Shown here piece by piece: positions 1 through 6,955 of a DNA stretch of 64,000 nt. Origin of the DNA: Armatimonadota bacterium (GTDB lineage: Bacteria; Armatimonadota; UBA5829; DSUL01). The stretch's first letter is position 1; every line of letters begins with the position of its first letter. The stretch is taken from NCBI GenBank assembly GCA_025998755.1, contig AP024674.1:2186162-2250161 (forward strand). The letters are read 5' to 3'. Position numbers and translations under genes: made by a program. The notes under the pieces were generated by a model. The model was given only the letters and a program-made list of their open reading frames with translations, was not told the DNA's origin and did no database searches.

Positions 1-1
1 C

Positions 2-208
2 GACTTCCTTGGACCCCTGATCTACCTGGGCAGCCCGGAGCTGCGCACGCTGTCTCTGGCGCTTTACGCGTTTCAGGGAGAGCACAGCGTTGACATCCAG
101 CTTTTGATGGCGGCGGCCACGGTGGTGATGCTGCCGCTGCTGGTCTTGTTCGCGGTGGCGCAGCGCTACTTCATCCAGGGAGTTGTGATCTCCGGCGTCA
201 AAGGCTGA
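2..208 (+). CDS. Carbohydrate ABC transporter permease, C-terminal part (MalG-like)
   Basis: Only the last 68 codons lie in the window; the reading frame is open from base 2 and stops with TGA at 206-208. The visible part has a hydrophobic stretch (LLMAAATVVMLPLLVLFAVA) followed by QRYFIQGVVISGVKG. This ending, with the F-x-x-G-x-x-x-G-A/V-x-K-G form, is typical of the inner-membrane permease of sugar ABC importers (MalG/CUT1 type). It would be the second permease of an importer whose other genes lie to the left. The family call rests on the tail alone, but the tail is characteristic. Confidence 0.8.
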   Translation, partial: DFLGPLIYLGSPELRTLSLALYAFQGEHSVDIQLLMAAATVVMLPLLVLFAVAQRYFIQGVVISGVKG

Positions 209-223
209 GATGCCGAGCGCAGT

Positions 224-253
224 TTGACGCACCTTTCTCCACGGGCCTATAAT
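224..253 (+). promoter_or_regulatory. sigma70-type promoter for the malate/lactate dehydrogenase
   Basis: TTGACG at 224-229 and a perfect TATAAT at 248-253 are separated by 18 bases. The predicted transcript begins near 260, upstream of the GGAGG at 297-301 and the ATG at 313. Confidence 0.75.
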
Positions 254-312
254 GCCCGCAGCGCGCGGGAATGCGACACTGGCGCGCAACGGAACTGGAG
301 GACAATGGTCGG

Positions 313-1242
313 ATGAAGGTTGCGATAGTCGGCGGCGGAGGACGGGTGGGCTCGAATGCCGCGCTGTGCATGCAGTTCGGGGCGGTGGCGCGGGAGATCG
401 CTCTGGTGGATGTGGCGGCGGACCTTGCCGCCGGCGAGGCGCTGGATCTGCGCCACGGAGCGTCTCTTGCAGGCTCACAGGTGTTCACTTCGGGCGGGTA
501 TGAGCTTGCCGAGGGAGCCGATGTGCTGGTCATCACGGCCGGTCTGCGGCGCAAACCCGATGAGAGCCGGCTGGATCTCATCAACCGCAACGTCGGCCTG
601 TTCCGCACCATCCTGCAGGAGTGCCGCAAGGTGCGTCTTGCGGATGATGCCGTGCTGGTTGTGGTCTCGAATCCCGTGGACGTACTGACCTATCTGGCGG
701 TGAAGGAATCCGGCCTGCCGCCGGAGAGGGTCATCGGGCTGGGGACCCTGCTGGACACCACGCGCTTCCGGTCGCTGGTTGCGGACTTTCTGCAGGTGGA
801 TCCTCTCTCGGTCAACGTGCTGATGCTGGGCGAGCACGGAGACAGCATGGTGCCCATCTGGTCGTCGGCCACCATCGGCGGAGTTCCCATCGCCAGCCAT
901 CCGCAGGGGTCGCCGGAGAATCTGCAGGCGGTCACGGACCTGACGCGCAGAAGCGGGGCGGAGGTCATCCGGCTGAAGGGTGGCGCGGGCTACGCCGTCG
1001 GCTGGGCCATCCGCGAGCTGGTGAAGGCCATCCTTTACGATTCGCGATCCGTGCTGCCCGTCTCCACTCTGATGACGGGTCAGCTGGGCATCTCGGATGT
1101 GTGCTTCTCGCTGCCCACCATTGTGGGACGCAGGGGCGTGCTGGACGTCATTGTCCCTCAGGTTTCCGATGAGGAGAAGGCTCAGCTGCAGCAGAGCGCA
1201 AAGGTGCTCCGGGAGACCATCGAGCAGGTTCTGGCCTCCTAG
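313..1242 (+). CDS. mdh: Malate dehydrogenase (lactate/malate dehydrogenase family)
   Basis: A 309-residue NAD-dependent 2-hydroxyacid dehydrogenase, cytoplasmic. The N-terminus MKVAIVGGGGRVGS is the Rossmann GxGxxG. The substrate loop reads AGLRRKPDESRLDL; an Arg (rather than Gln) before the KP is the usual sign of malate rather than lactate specificity, so oxidation of malate to oxaloacetate is inferred. GEHGDSMVP carries the catalytic His and NPVD is conserved. The ATG at 313 is chosen over an in-frame ATG at 271 because GGAGG at 297-301 sits 11 bases upstream and the protein then begins directly with the first beta strand. It has its own promoter. Length fits the family. Confidence 0.9.
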   Translation: MKVAIVGGGGRVGSNAALCMQFGAVAREIALVDVAADLAAGEALDLRHGASLAGSQVFTSGGYELAEGADVLVITAGLRRKPDESRLDLINRNVGLFRTILQECRKVRLADDAVLVVVSNPVDVLTYLAVKESGLPPERVIGLGTLLDTTRFRSLVADFLQVDPLSVNVLMLGEHGDSMVPIWSSATIGGVPIASHPQGSPENLQAVTDLTRRSGAEVIRLKGGAGYAVGWAIRELVKAILYDSRSVLPVSTLMTGQLGISDVCFSLPTIVGRRGVLDVIVPQVSDEEKAQLQQSAKVLRETIEQVLAS

Positions 1243-1308
1243 CCGCAGGGCGGCTCCACGGCCCGGTGAGCGGTTCCGGGCCGCTTGATCCAGAGAGCGG
1301 TAAATACG

Positions 1309-1405
1309 GTGGTCGAGTAGCGCGGCGTCACCCGCGCGTATCGAGACCACGCAGGTTGATGCCCGTGGTTTCGACTCGTCCGGCTTCGCCGGACGGCTCA
1401 ACCAC
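1309..1405. repeat. REP-like double hairpin, copy 1
   Basis: Two adjacent imperfect palindromes. The first (1309-1350) begins GTGGTCGAGTAGCGCGG and ends CCGCGCGTATCGAGACCAC. The second (1365-1405) begins GTGGTTTCGACTCGTCCGG and ends CCGGACGGCTCAACCAC around a TTCG loop. The first hairpin recurs at 2554 and 6806. The layout resembles bacterial REP/BIME intergenic elements, which are moved by RAYT transposases; no RAYT gene is in the window. Confidence 0.75.
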
Positions 1406-1469
1406 CGTAGAAGAAAACGGGCCGCCCGGCAGGTGGCACGGTTCAGCAGATAACCCGTAGAAGAACACC

Positions 1470-1514
1470 AAGGGGGTGCGGGCAGTCCACTCTGTGACTG
1501 CCCGCACCCCCCTT
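1470..1514. terminator. Strong hairpin, probable bidirectional terminator
   Basis: A near-perfect stem: AAGGGGGTGCGGGCAGT pairs with ACTGCCCGCACCCCCCTT around the loop CCACTCTGTG. Only a short T run follows on either side, so it may be a weak terminator or an RNA-end stabiliser. It lies between the converging dehydrogenase (+) and PEP-CTERM (-) genes. Confidence 0.6.
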
Positions 1515-1700
1515 TCGGAAGTCGGAGAAAGGAGAGGTAAACCGCGTTCCGTTGCCTTGCGCTCGACTGGCCGCGGCCGCTTTCACTTTTCATTACGGCA
1601 AGCTCTGCCGAAGGGTTCCCGGCTACGCAAAAAAGCTCATCCGTTGGTGGGACTACAGGGCATTTCCACCCCGCTCTGCATCCGGAAGTCAAGCGGCAAT

Positions 1701-2354
1701 CTAACCCGGCCGCAAGCGCATCACGCCCCCAATCACTGCCAGCCCGGCCGCAATGACGGGAAGGGAGGCGGGCTCCGGAATCACCGTGGCCGTCAGGGCG
1801 AAAAGATAACCCTCCCTGCCGTCCGATGTCTTGAACGGAGGAAGCTGCACGCCACCATAAGGCTTAGCGGAAAGGTTCCACGCTGTTCCCACCGCAGGTC
1901 CCTCAGTGATGCCTTCAGGCTTCGCCAGAAGGGTGATGGTGACCAGAAGATCCGGCGGAGGTGATGACGAGAGCCAACCCAGAGCGAACCACGAAACAGG
2001 CTCGGGATGTTCAGTGTCTATCCACGTATACAGGAACCAGGTCTTCGACGCTCCCATAACCTCAGGAAGCGGGGAACGCAAATCTTGCCAGTAAAAGCCG
2101 GTGGGGCCAGCCCAGCCATTTTGCCCGTCTATGTGAAAGATGCCCACACAAGCGTGCGGACCGATAGCCAGGTAACGATCGAGTGCATCGTAGCCGTCAG
2201 CCGCTTCTGGAGCAACTCCTACGTGAGCACTCTGGGAGGACGTGGCTGTCGAAGCCCCTAGATGCCAGACCCACTGATCCCATGAAGCCGCACACGGGGC
2301 TGCTGCAATAAACACTACGACGGTTACCAGACTGGAAAAGAAGCGAATCCGCAC
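1701..2354 (-). CDS. PEP-CTERM sorting-domain protein
   Basis: A 217-residue exported protein. It starts with a signal peptide (VRIRFFSSLVTVVVFIAAAPCAAS) and ends with the exosortase-type tail: PEPAS, a hydrophobic segment (LPVIAAGLAVIGGVMRL) and a basic R-x-R end. PEP-CTERM proteins are anchored or processed by an exosortase (EpsH/XrtA family) and are often linked to extracellular matrix. No exosortase gene is in this window. The middle is unrecognised and rich in Trp, Gly and Ser. GTG at 2354 is chosen because AAGGAGGTGAG sits about 7 bases upstream; an upstream ATG at 2372 would overlap that site. The gene lies between REP copies 1 and 2. Confidence 0.8.
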   Translation of the reverse strand: MRIRFFSSLVTVVVFIAAAPCAASWDQWVWHLGASTATSSQSAHVGVAPEAADGYDALDRYLAIGPHACVGIFHIDGQNGWAGPTGFYWQDLRSPLPEVMGASKTWFLYTWIDTEHPEPVSWFALGWLSSSPPPDLLVTITLLAKPEGITEGPAVGTAWNLSAKPYGGVQLPPFKTSDGREGYLFALTATVIPEPASLPVIAAGLAVIGGVMRLRPG

Positions 2355-2714
2355 AGCACTCACCTCCTTCATTGGACCAGCCCTATCGCCTGACGCAAGA
2401 GCACCCCTTTTCTGCAGGCGTCCACGGCAGCCTGACCGACGGCATTGCTCCCCTAACGTCAAGGATTATCCGAGAGACGAACCGGAGAATGGAAATGTTC
2501 CTCGCGACCGCAGGAGGGACCAGGAACTCCCGCAGACTCCGCCGTGCTGCCAATACGGTGGTCGAGTAGCGCGGCGTCAGCCGCGCGTATCGAGACCACT
2601 AATTGCAAGCAGTGGTCTCGACTCGTCCGGCTTCATCTGGTCTATCTGCAGGGAAAGGTACGAGCAGACACCAGAAAAAAGGGCCAGAAAAGGGAGAGGG
2701 GCCGTCCCCGGCGG
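2355..2714. other. Intergenic region upstream of the PEP-CTERM gene
   Basis: 360 bases holding REP copy 2 (2554-2640) and the Shine-Dalgarno site of the PEP-CTERM gene. No other gene is supported. Bases 2660-2700 are a purine-rich run of no clear role. Confidence 0.5.
2554..2640. repeat. REP-like hairpin, copy 2 (second hairpin truncated)
   Basis: The first hairpin (2554-2600) matches copy 1 almost base for base, with CGTCAGCCGCGCG at the tip. The left arm of the second hairpin (AGTGGTCTCGACTCGTCCGG at 2611-2630) is present but its right arm is missing. Same orientation as copy 1. Confidence 0.75.
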
Positions 2715-3875
2715 TCAGTAGATGCGCTCTAGCTCCTGGTCGAAAAGCACGCGGTAGAGAACGTCGTAGGCCTCGCGCGCGACCTGACCCGCCGATTTGG
2801 GGGCGGCCAGGGCGGAATCCGCCTCCGTCACACCGATCAGCACATTGCCTCTGGCCAGGATGGCAGCCGGCTCAAGGCTCAGGCGGATGTCGCGCAGGCG
2901 CAGACCGGAATCCAGGAGAGCGTTCAGCCGCTCGCTGATCTCGCGCGCCCGGTGCTCGGAATCGTTCTGGCCGTCCGCGGCGGGAGTGAACATCTTCCTG
3001 CCCGCCAGCCAGACTTCGAACAGTCCTTCCTTCTCCGAGGCGCGCACCTCCGCTGTGGGAGCGTTTGTCACCGCCCGCCGGTCAATTCTGACCCCCATCT
3101 CTTTCAGTCTGGCCGCAATGGCCCGGGATCGATCGCCTGGATACGGGTGCGTCTGGTAGACCCCCCATTCCACCGAAGGACGGTTGATTTCGTCACGGGC
3201 CAGACGCTCCATAAAGGTCAGCATACCCACCGGGTTGTAGCGGGAGTGCGAGAGGTAGGCCAGTGCCGTCATATCGGCGTCCTTCTCGGCTTCGCGGCTG
3301 TAGCCGTTCAGCTTGGCGATCTGGATGAACCGCGCCCCCATCATCACGTTCCCGATATCGGCGGCGGGCGCTCCTGAAAAGATAGCCGCAAGCAAAGCGA
3401 TGGCCATCTGGTTGTTCAGCTTCGCCTGCTCCCGGATGAGGCTCATCATATGGCGGTGTGAGATGTGCGCGATCTCGTGGGCGATGACCCCGGCCAGTTC
3501 GTCGTCGGACTGGGCGTAGTCCACCAGACCCTTGTTCAGGTAGATAAACCCCCCGGGCATCGAGAGGGCGTTAACGTCTTTATCATCCAGGATCTTAAAG
3601 ATGTAGTCGTACTTGCGCACTTCCGAGGAGCCGTAAGTGGCGGGAACCTCCAGCTCGTTAGCGATCTTCGCCAGCTCCTGCCCGATGCGGTCCACCCTCT
3701 CCTGGAGCGCCTCGTCCTTCAGGACTTTGTACTGTTTCTCCAGCTCGGCGGCGGCCTCCCGGCCCAACTGGACCTCGTCCGGCTCTTTCCGTGCGGAGGC
3801 AGGTAAGGCGAGGGTCGCCAGCAGTATTGACAACCCCGTGAGCAGAAGAAAGATTCTGGCGTTGCGGATAAACAT
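2715..3875 (-). CDS. M48 family zinc metalloprotease, secreted or periplasmic
   Basis: A 386-residue protein with a signal peptide (MFIRNARIFLLLTGLSILLATLALPASA). The zinc motif HEIAH lies at residues 133-137 within GVIAHEIAHISHRH, and the third zinc ligand is expected in EAEKDADMTALAYL near residue 195. GGFIYLNKGLV just before the zinc motif is typical of the BepA/YfgC branch of M48, which controls outer-membrane protein quality in diderms. There is no TPR domain as in BepA; the C-terminal third is of unknown type. Likely periplasmic. Transcribed alone. Confidence 0.88.
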   Translation of the reverse strand: MFIRNARIFLLLTGLSILLATLALPASARKEPDEVQLGREAAAELEKQYKVLKDEALQERVDRIGQELAKIANELEVPATYGSSEVRKYDYIFKILDDKDVNALSMPGGFIYLNKGLVDYAQSDDELAGVIAHEIAHISHRHMMSLIREQAKLNNQMAIALLAAIFSGAPAADIGNVMMGARFIQIAKLNGYSREAEKDADMTALAYLSHSRYNPVGMLTFMERLARDEINRPSVEWGVYQTHPYPGDRSRAIAARLKEMGVRIDRRAVTNAPTAEVRASEKEGLFEVWLAGRKMFTPAADGQNDSEHRAREISERLNALLDSGLRLRDIRLSLEPAAILARGNVLIGVTEADSALAAPKSAGQVAREAYDVLYRVLFDQELERIY

Positions 3876-4250
3876 TTGCGGATACCCCGCGGCCGGATGC
3901 GGTGCTCCTCCACCAATATGACGCGACGGCGCTCCACGGCGTTCCGGTCAGATACGCTCCCCCCATCCCTCACGAGAAAAAGTACCAATTACGGGGTCGC
4001 GCGGGCAGGGAGAACCTGTTATTATATACAGGGTCTTGAGATGGCGGAGCTGGTTGTGGAAAGGACCGGGTATCCGCCTGACTGCCCTCCCGGAGGGACC
4101 ACGGGAAGCTGCCCGCAGACCGCTCCTGCGACGCCTCCCCGCGTGACACTGAAGTCTTGCGCGCCTCCAGGGCATTCCCGGTAATACTACGGGCACACTC
4201 GCAGAGAACTCCATGGAAGGTATCAAGTGTTGCGGTGGGAGGACACTTGA
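3876..4250. other. Divergent intergenic region
   Basis: 375 bases between the divergent M48 (-) and CAP (+) genes. It contains the imperfect inverted repeat ACCTGT-N7-ACAGGGT at 4014-4033, whose AT-rich centre holds TATAAT on the minus strand, and the Shine-Dalgarno GGGAGGA before the CAP gene. No gene is supported. Confidence 0.45.
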
Positions 4251-4811
4251 ATGACCAGTCTAGCGCTGTGCGTGTGCATGCTGTTTATGTCGAGCAGCTT
4301 TTCATCCTCGACGGATCCGGCATGCGCTCCCCCGGCGGTGGCCGGCAGCTATCAGATATCGCTCTCCGAAGAAGAGACCAGATTCGTTGAACTGACCAAC
4401 GCGGAGCGCCTGCGTTTGCGCCTTGCGCCATTGCAGATAGACCCGGTGCTGGTGGAGGCAGCTCGCCGCCACAGCCGGGAGATGGCGGAAAAGGACTATT
4501 TCTCGCACGAGTCTCCCACGCCTGAGTTGAAGACTCCCATGCGGCGTTACCTGGCCGCGCTCGGTGCGCGTCCGCCGTATGCGATGGTGGCGGAAAACCT
4601 CTTCTACTGCTCGAGGGTGGACGTCAACCGCGGCGTGAAAGCGCTTATGGAAAGCACATACCATCGCGAGAACATGTTGAACCCGGCCTACGAATACGTG
4701 GGCGTGGGAATCCACGAAGGCCGCGACGGAAGCTTCTGGGTCACTCAGATGTTCCTTCGCCGGACCCCTCCTCTGGAAGAGCGTCCTGCAGTGATGGCAA
4801 GCTCGCGCTGA
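4251..4811 (+). CDS. CAP (SCP/PR-1-like) domain protein, secreted
   Basis: A 186-residue protein with an N-terminal hydrophobic signal (MTSLALCVCMLFMSSSF) followed by one CAP domain from about residue 45 to 170. Diagnostic stretches are LTNAERLRLRLAPLQ, ARRHSREMAEKDYFSHESP and HRENMLNPAYEYVGVGI, which match the bacterial YkwD type. The conserved histidines (RHSREM and YHREN) are present. Bacterial CAP proteins are extracellular and their biochemical role is mostly unknown. GGGAGGACACTTGA sits directly before the ATG. A terminator follows at 4853. Confidence 0.85.
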   Translation: MTSLALCVCMLFMSSSFSSSTDPACAPPAVAGSYQISLSEEETRFVELTNAERLRLRLAPLQIDPVLVEAARRHSREMAEKDYFSHESPTPELKTPMRRYLAALGARPPYAMVAENLFYCSRVDVNRGVKALMESTYHRENMLNPAYEYVGVGIHEGRDGSFWVTQMFLRRTPPLEERPAVMASSR

Positions 4812-4852
4812 GCTTAGTCGGTGTGAACCCTCGCCGGGTTCTGAGGTAAAAT

Positions 4853-4879
4853 GGGCGGTCCCGCACGGGACCGCCTTTT
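4853..4879 (+). terminator. Rho-independent terminator after the CAP gene
   Basis: GGCGGTCCCG pairs perfectly with CGGGACCGCC over a two-base loop (CA), followed by TTTT. It lies 42 bases after the CAP stop codon and before coaX. Confidence 0.85.
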
Positions 4880-4924
4880 GCGTGTGCGAAATGGGCTGTC
4901 CCCGGGCAGTGGAGCATTCGCGCG

Positions 4925-5689
4925 ATGGTTCTGGCAGTAGACGCCGGCAATTATAAGGTGGCTTTCGGGCTTTTCGACGGAATGGGTCCGCCCAGCCGAA
5001 CGCTGGCGCTCGGCCGCGAGTCTCTGCAGGCAAGCAGCCTGGAAGAGCGGCTGGACCACGCCCTGGAGGCGATGGATGCCGATGGCGAGAGCATTCAGGG
5101 AGCCTGTCTGGCAAGCGTGGTGCCCACTCTGACCGGACCGCTTGCCAGCGCGCTTGCGGGCATTTGCGGGCAGGTGCTCGTCCTGGACTGGCAAAGCGCT
5201 CCGGGCATCACGATCCGGTATGATCCGCCGTCCGACCTGGGACCTGACCGGATCGCCAACGCTATCGCCCTCCACGAGATGTATGGAGGTCCGGCGTGCG
5301 CTGTGGATCTGGGCACCGCCACCAACTTCGATGTGGTGACTGCCACCGGAGACTTCGTTGGCGGAGCCATCGCGCCGGGTCTGGCAACCTCGGCGCAGTC
5401 CCTCTTCGAGCGGGCGGCCCGCCTGCGGGATCCGGGGCTGAAACCGCCTGACTCAGCACTCGGCCGGAGCAGCGCGCACTGTCTGCGCTCCGGCATCTTG
5501 CTGGGCTACGGAGGGCTGGTGGATCGCCTTGTGCAGCTCCTGGAAGCTGAAGCCGGACCGTTTTCATCTGTTGTGGCTACAGGAGGGCTGGCCGAGCTGG
5601 TGGCTCCGCTCTGCCGGAGCATCCACCGTGTGCACCCGCATCTGACGCTGGAGGGGCTGAATATCGCGTATCATAGATGGCAGGGGTGA
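4925..5689 (+). CDS. coaX: Type III pantothenate kinase
   Basis: A 254-residue cytoplasmic kinase for the first step of coenzyme A synthesis (pantothenate to 4-phosphopantothenate). The N-terminal phosphate loop MVLAVDAGNYK, the catalytic region GPDRIANAIAL and the following DLGTATNFDVV and GGAIAPGL are hallmarks of the CoaX family (ASKHA fold). Full length. Its 3' end overlaps the possible first start of the downstream dihydrouridine synthase, so the two are probably co-transcribed. Confidence 0.92.
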   Translation: MVLAVDAGNYKVAFGLFDGMGPPSRTLALGRESLQASSLEERLDHALEAMDADGESIQGACLASVVPTLTGPLASALAGICGQVLVLDWQSAPGITIRYDPPSDLGPDRIANAIALHEMYGGPACAVDLGTATNFDVVTATGDFVGGAIAPGLATSAQSLFERAARLRDPGLKPPDSALGRSSAHCLRSGILLGYGGLVDRLVQLLEAEAGPFSSVVATGGLAELVAPLCRSIHRVHPHLTLEGLNIAYHRWQG

Positions 5690-6744
5690 TCCGCACCCGC
5701 ATCGCAATGTTAGTTGCCTCTGCCCTGGAAACAAACCGGCTGGCGTTGAAACCTCTGCGCATCGGAGAGGTGCGCATCTGGCCGCCTCTGGTGCTCGCGC
5801 CGATGGCGGGAGCCACCAATCACGCGTTCCGTCTGCTGGCGCGGGAGTGTGGAGGGGTGGGACTGACAGTCTGCGAGATGGTGTCCAGCTACGGGCTGCA
5901 CTACGCCAACGAGAAGACCCTTCAGATGTTCGACTGGACGGATGATGAGCGGCCCGTGGCGGTCCAGCTATTCGGAGCGGACCCCAGCATCGTGGCGGAG
6001 GCGGCTCGCAAGGCCGAGGACCACGGTGCGGATATTGTGGACATCAATATGGGCTGCTGGGTCCCCAAGGTGGTCAAGACGGGCGCGTGCGCCGCTCTGC
6101 TGAGAGACCTGGACCAGGCGCGGCGCGTGATGGAAGCCTGTGTGCGGGCCACGCGGCTGCCGGTGACCATAAAGACGCGCCGTGGATGGGATCTGGGCGA
6201 CGCCTGCGCTGTAGAGGTGGCGCGCATCGCGGAAGATGTCGGCGTCCGGGCCATCACCATCCACGGGCGCTCGGCGAAGCAGGGATTTTCGGGCAGCGCG
6301 GACTGGAGCGTCATCGGTGAGGTGAAGCAAGCCGTCTCCATCCCGGTCATGGGAAACGGTGATGTGCGCACTCCGGAGGATGCCGAGAGGATGTTCCGGG
6401 AGACGGGATGCGATGCGGTGATGATCGCAAGAGCTGCCCTAGGTAACCCGTTCATCTTCCGGGAGATGTGGGCGTGGCTCGATCGCGGGGAGCGGCTTCC
6501 TCCACCGACGGTCGAAGAGCGTGTGCGGGCAGCCCGCAGGCATACAGAGCTTCAGGTGGAGCTTCTGGGCGAGGAGCGCGGTGTGCGAGAGATGCGCTCG
6601 CTGCTTCCTCACTATGTGAAGAGCATCCCGAATGCGGCCCGCATCCGGCACGCCCTGACTCAGGTCCGCACGCTGGAGGATGTGTACCGGCTGCTGGACC
6701 TGGTGACGCAGATTCAGAGCCGAACAGATCTGCCGGACGAGTGA
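5677..6744 (+). CDS. dus: tRNA-dihydrouridine synthase (DusB-like)
   Basis: A FMN enzyme reducing uridine to dihydrouridine in tRNA. Motifs in order: PLVLAPMAGATNHAFR (FMN barrel start), NMGCWVPKVVKTGACAALL with the catalytic Cys, TIKTRRGWD, ITIHGRSAKQGFSG, PVMGNGDV and ARAALGNPFIF. Up to 355 residues. The start is uncertain: the ATG at 5677 overlaps coaX by 13 bases, whereas the ATG at 5707 gives a protein starting just before the barrel; neither has a strong Shine-Dalgarno site. The coaX-dus arrangement suggests one transcript. Confidence 0.9.
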   Translation: MAGVIRTRIAMLVASALETNRLALKPLRIGEVRIWPPLVLAPMAGATNHAFRLLARECGGVGLTVCEMVSSYGLHYANEKTLQMFDWTDDERPVAVQLFGADPSIVAEAARKAEDHGADIVDINMGCWVPKVVKTGACAALLRDLDQARRVMEACVRATRLPVTIKTRRGWDLGDACAVEVARIAEDVGVRAITIHGRSAKQGFSGSADWSVIGEVKQAVSIPVMGNGDVRTPEDAERMFRETGCDAVMIARAALGNPFIFREMWAWLDRGERLPPPTVEERVRAARRHTELQVELLGEERGVREMRSLLPHYVKSIPNAARIRHALTQVRTLEDVYRLLDLVTQIQSRTDLPDE

Positions 6745-6805
6745 GGTATTCCGGAAGACGGCCACACCTCCTCGCCACGTTGCGTGCCCGGACCAGCCTG
6801 CTATG

Positions 6806-6865
6806 CTGGTCGAGGAGCGCGGCGTCAGCCGCGCGTTGCGAGACCGAGGACTGCAAGCCCGCCTT
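6806..6865. repeat. REP-like hairpin, copy 3
   Basis: CTGGTCGAGGAGCGCGGCG followed by TCAGCCGCGCGTTGCGAGACC, then GACTGCAAGC, which parallels AATTGCAAGC after copy 2. Only the first hairpin is kept. It lies downstream of the dus gene. Confidence 0.7.
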
Positions 6866-6907
6866 CGGACCGGGAATCTTCAGGTTTTCCCCCACAATCC
6901 CGGCGCC

Positions 6908-6935
6908 TTCAACTTTCAACCTTCAACTTTCAACC
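6908..6935. repeat. Solo heptad array: four TTCAACY units
   Basis: TTCAACT-TTCAACC-TTCAACT-TTCAACC in exact 7-base register. It is the reverse complement of the GGTTSAA units at 27575-27658. No four-helix-bundle gene is next to it. It lies just beyond the 3' end of the beta-helix gene. Confidence 0.85.
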
Positions 6936-6955
6936 CCAATTGCGACGCCGGCTCC

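Larger units (their letters stand above)
1243..1700. other. Intergenic region without a recognised gene
   Basis: 458 bases between the dehydrogenase and the PEP-CTERM gene. It holds REP copy 1 and the strong hairpin at 1470-1514. The remaining part (about 1515-1700) contains short inverted repeats (CGGCAAGCTCTGCCG near 1594) but no coding region and no riboswitch class that could be recognised. Confidence 0.5.

Noticed and set aside
475-1692. A 405-codon minus-strand frame opposite the dehydrogenase
   Set aside because: It overlaps a well-supported gene for most of its length and crosses the REP hairpins; composition is that of a shadow.
1515-1700. Riboswitch or structured RNA (c-di-GMP type) next to the PEP-CTERM gene
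   Set aside because: The conserved core of known classes could not be found and the region is downstream, not upstream, of the gene.
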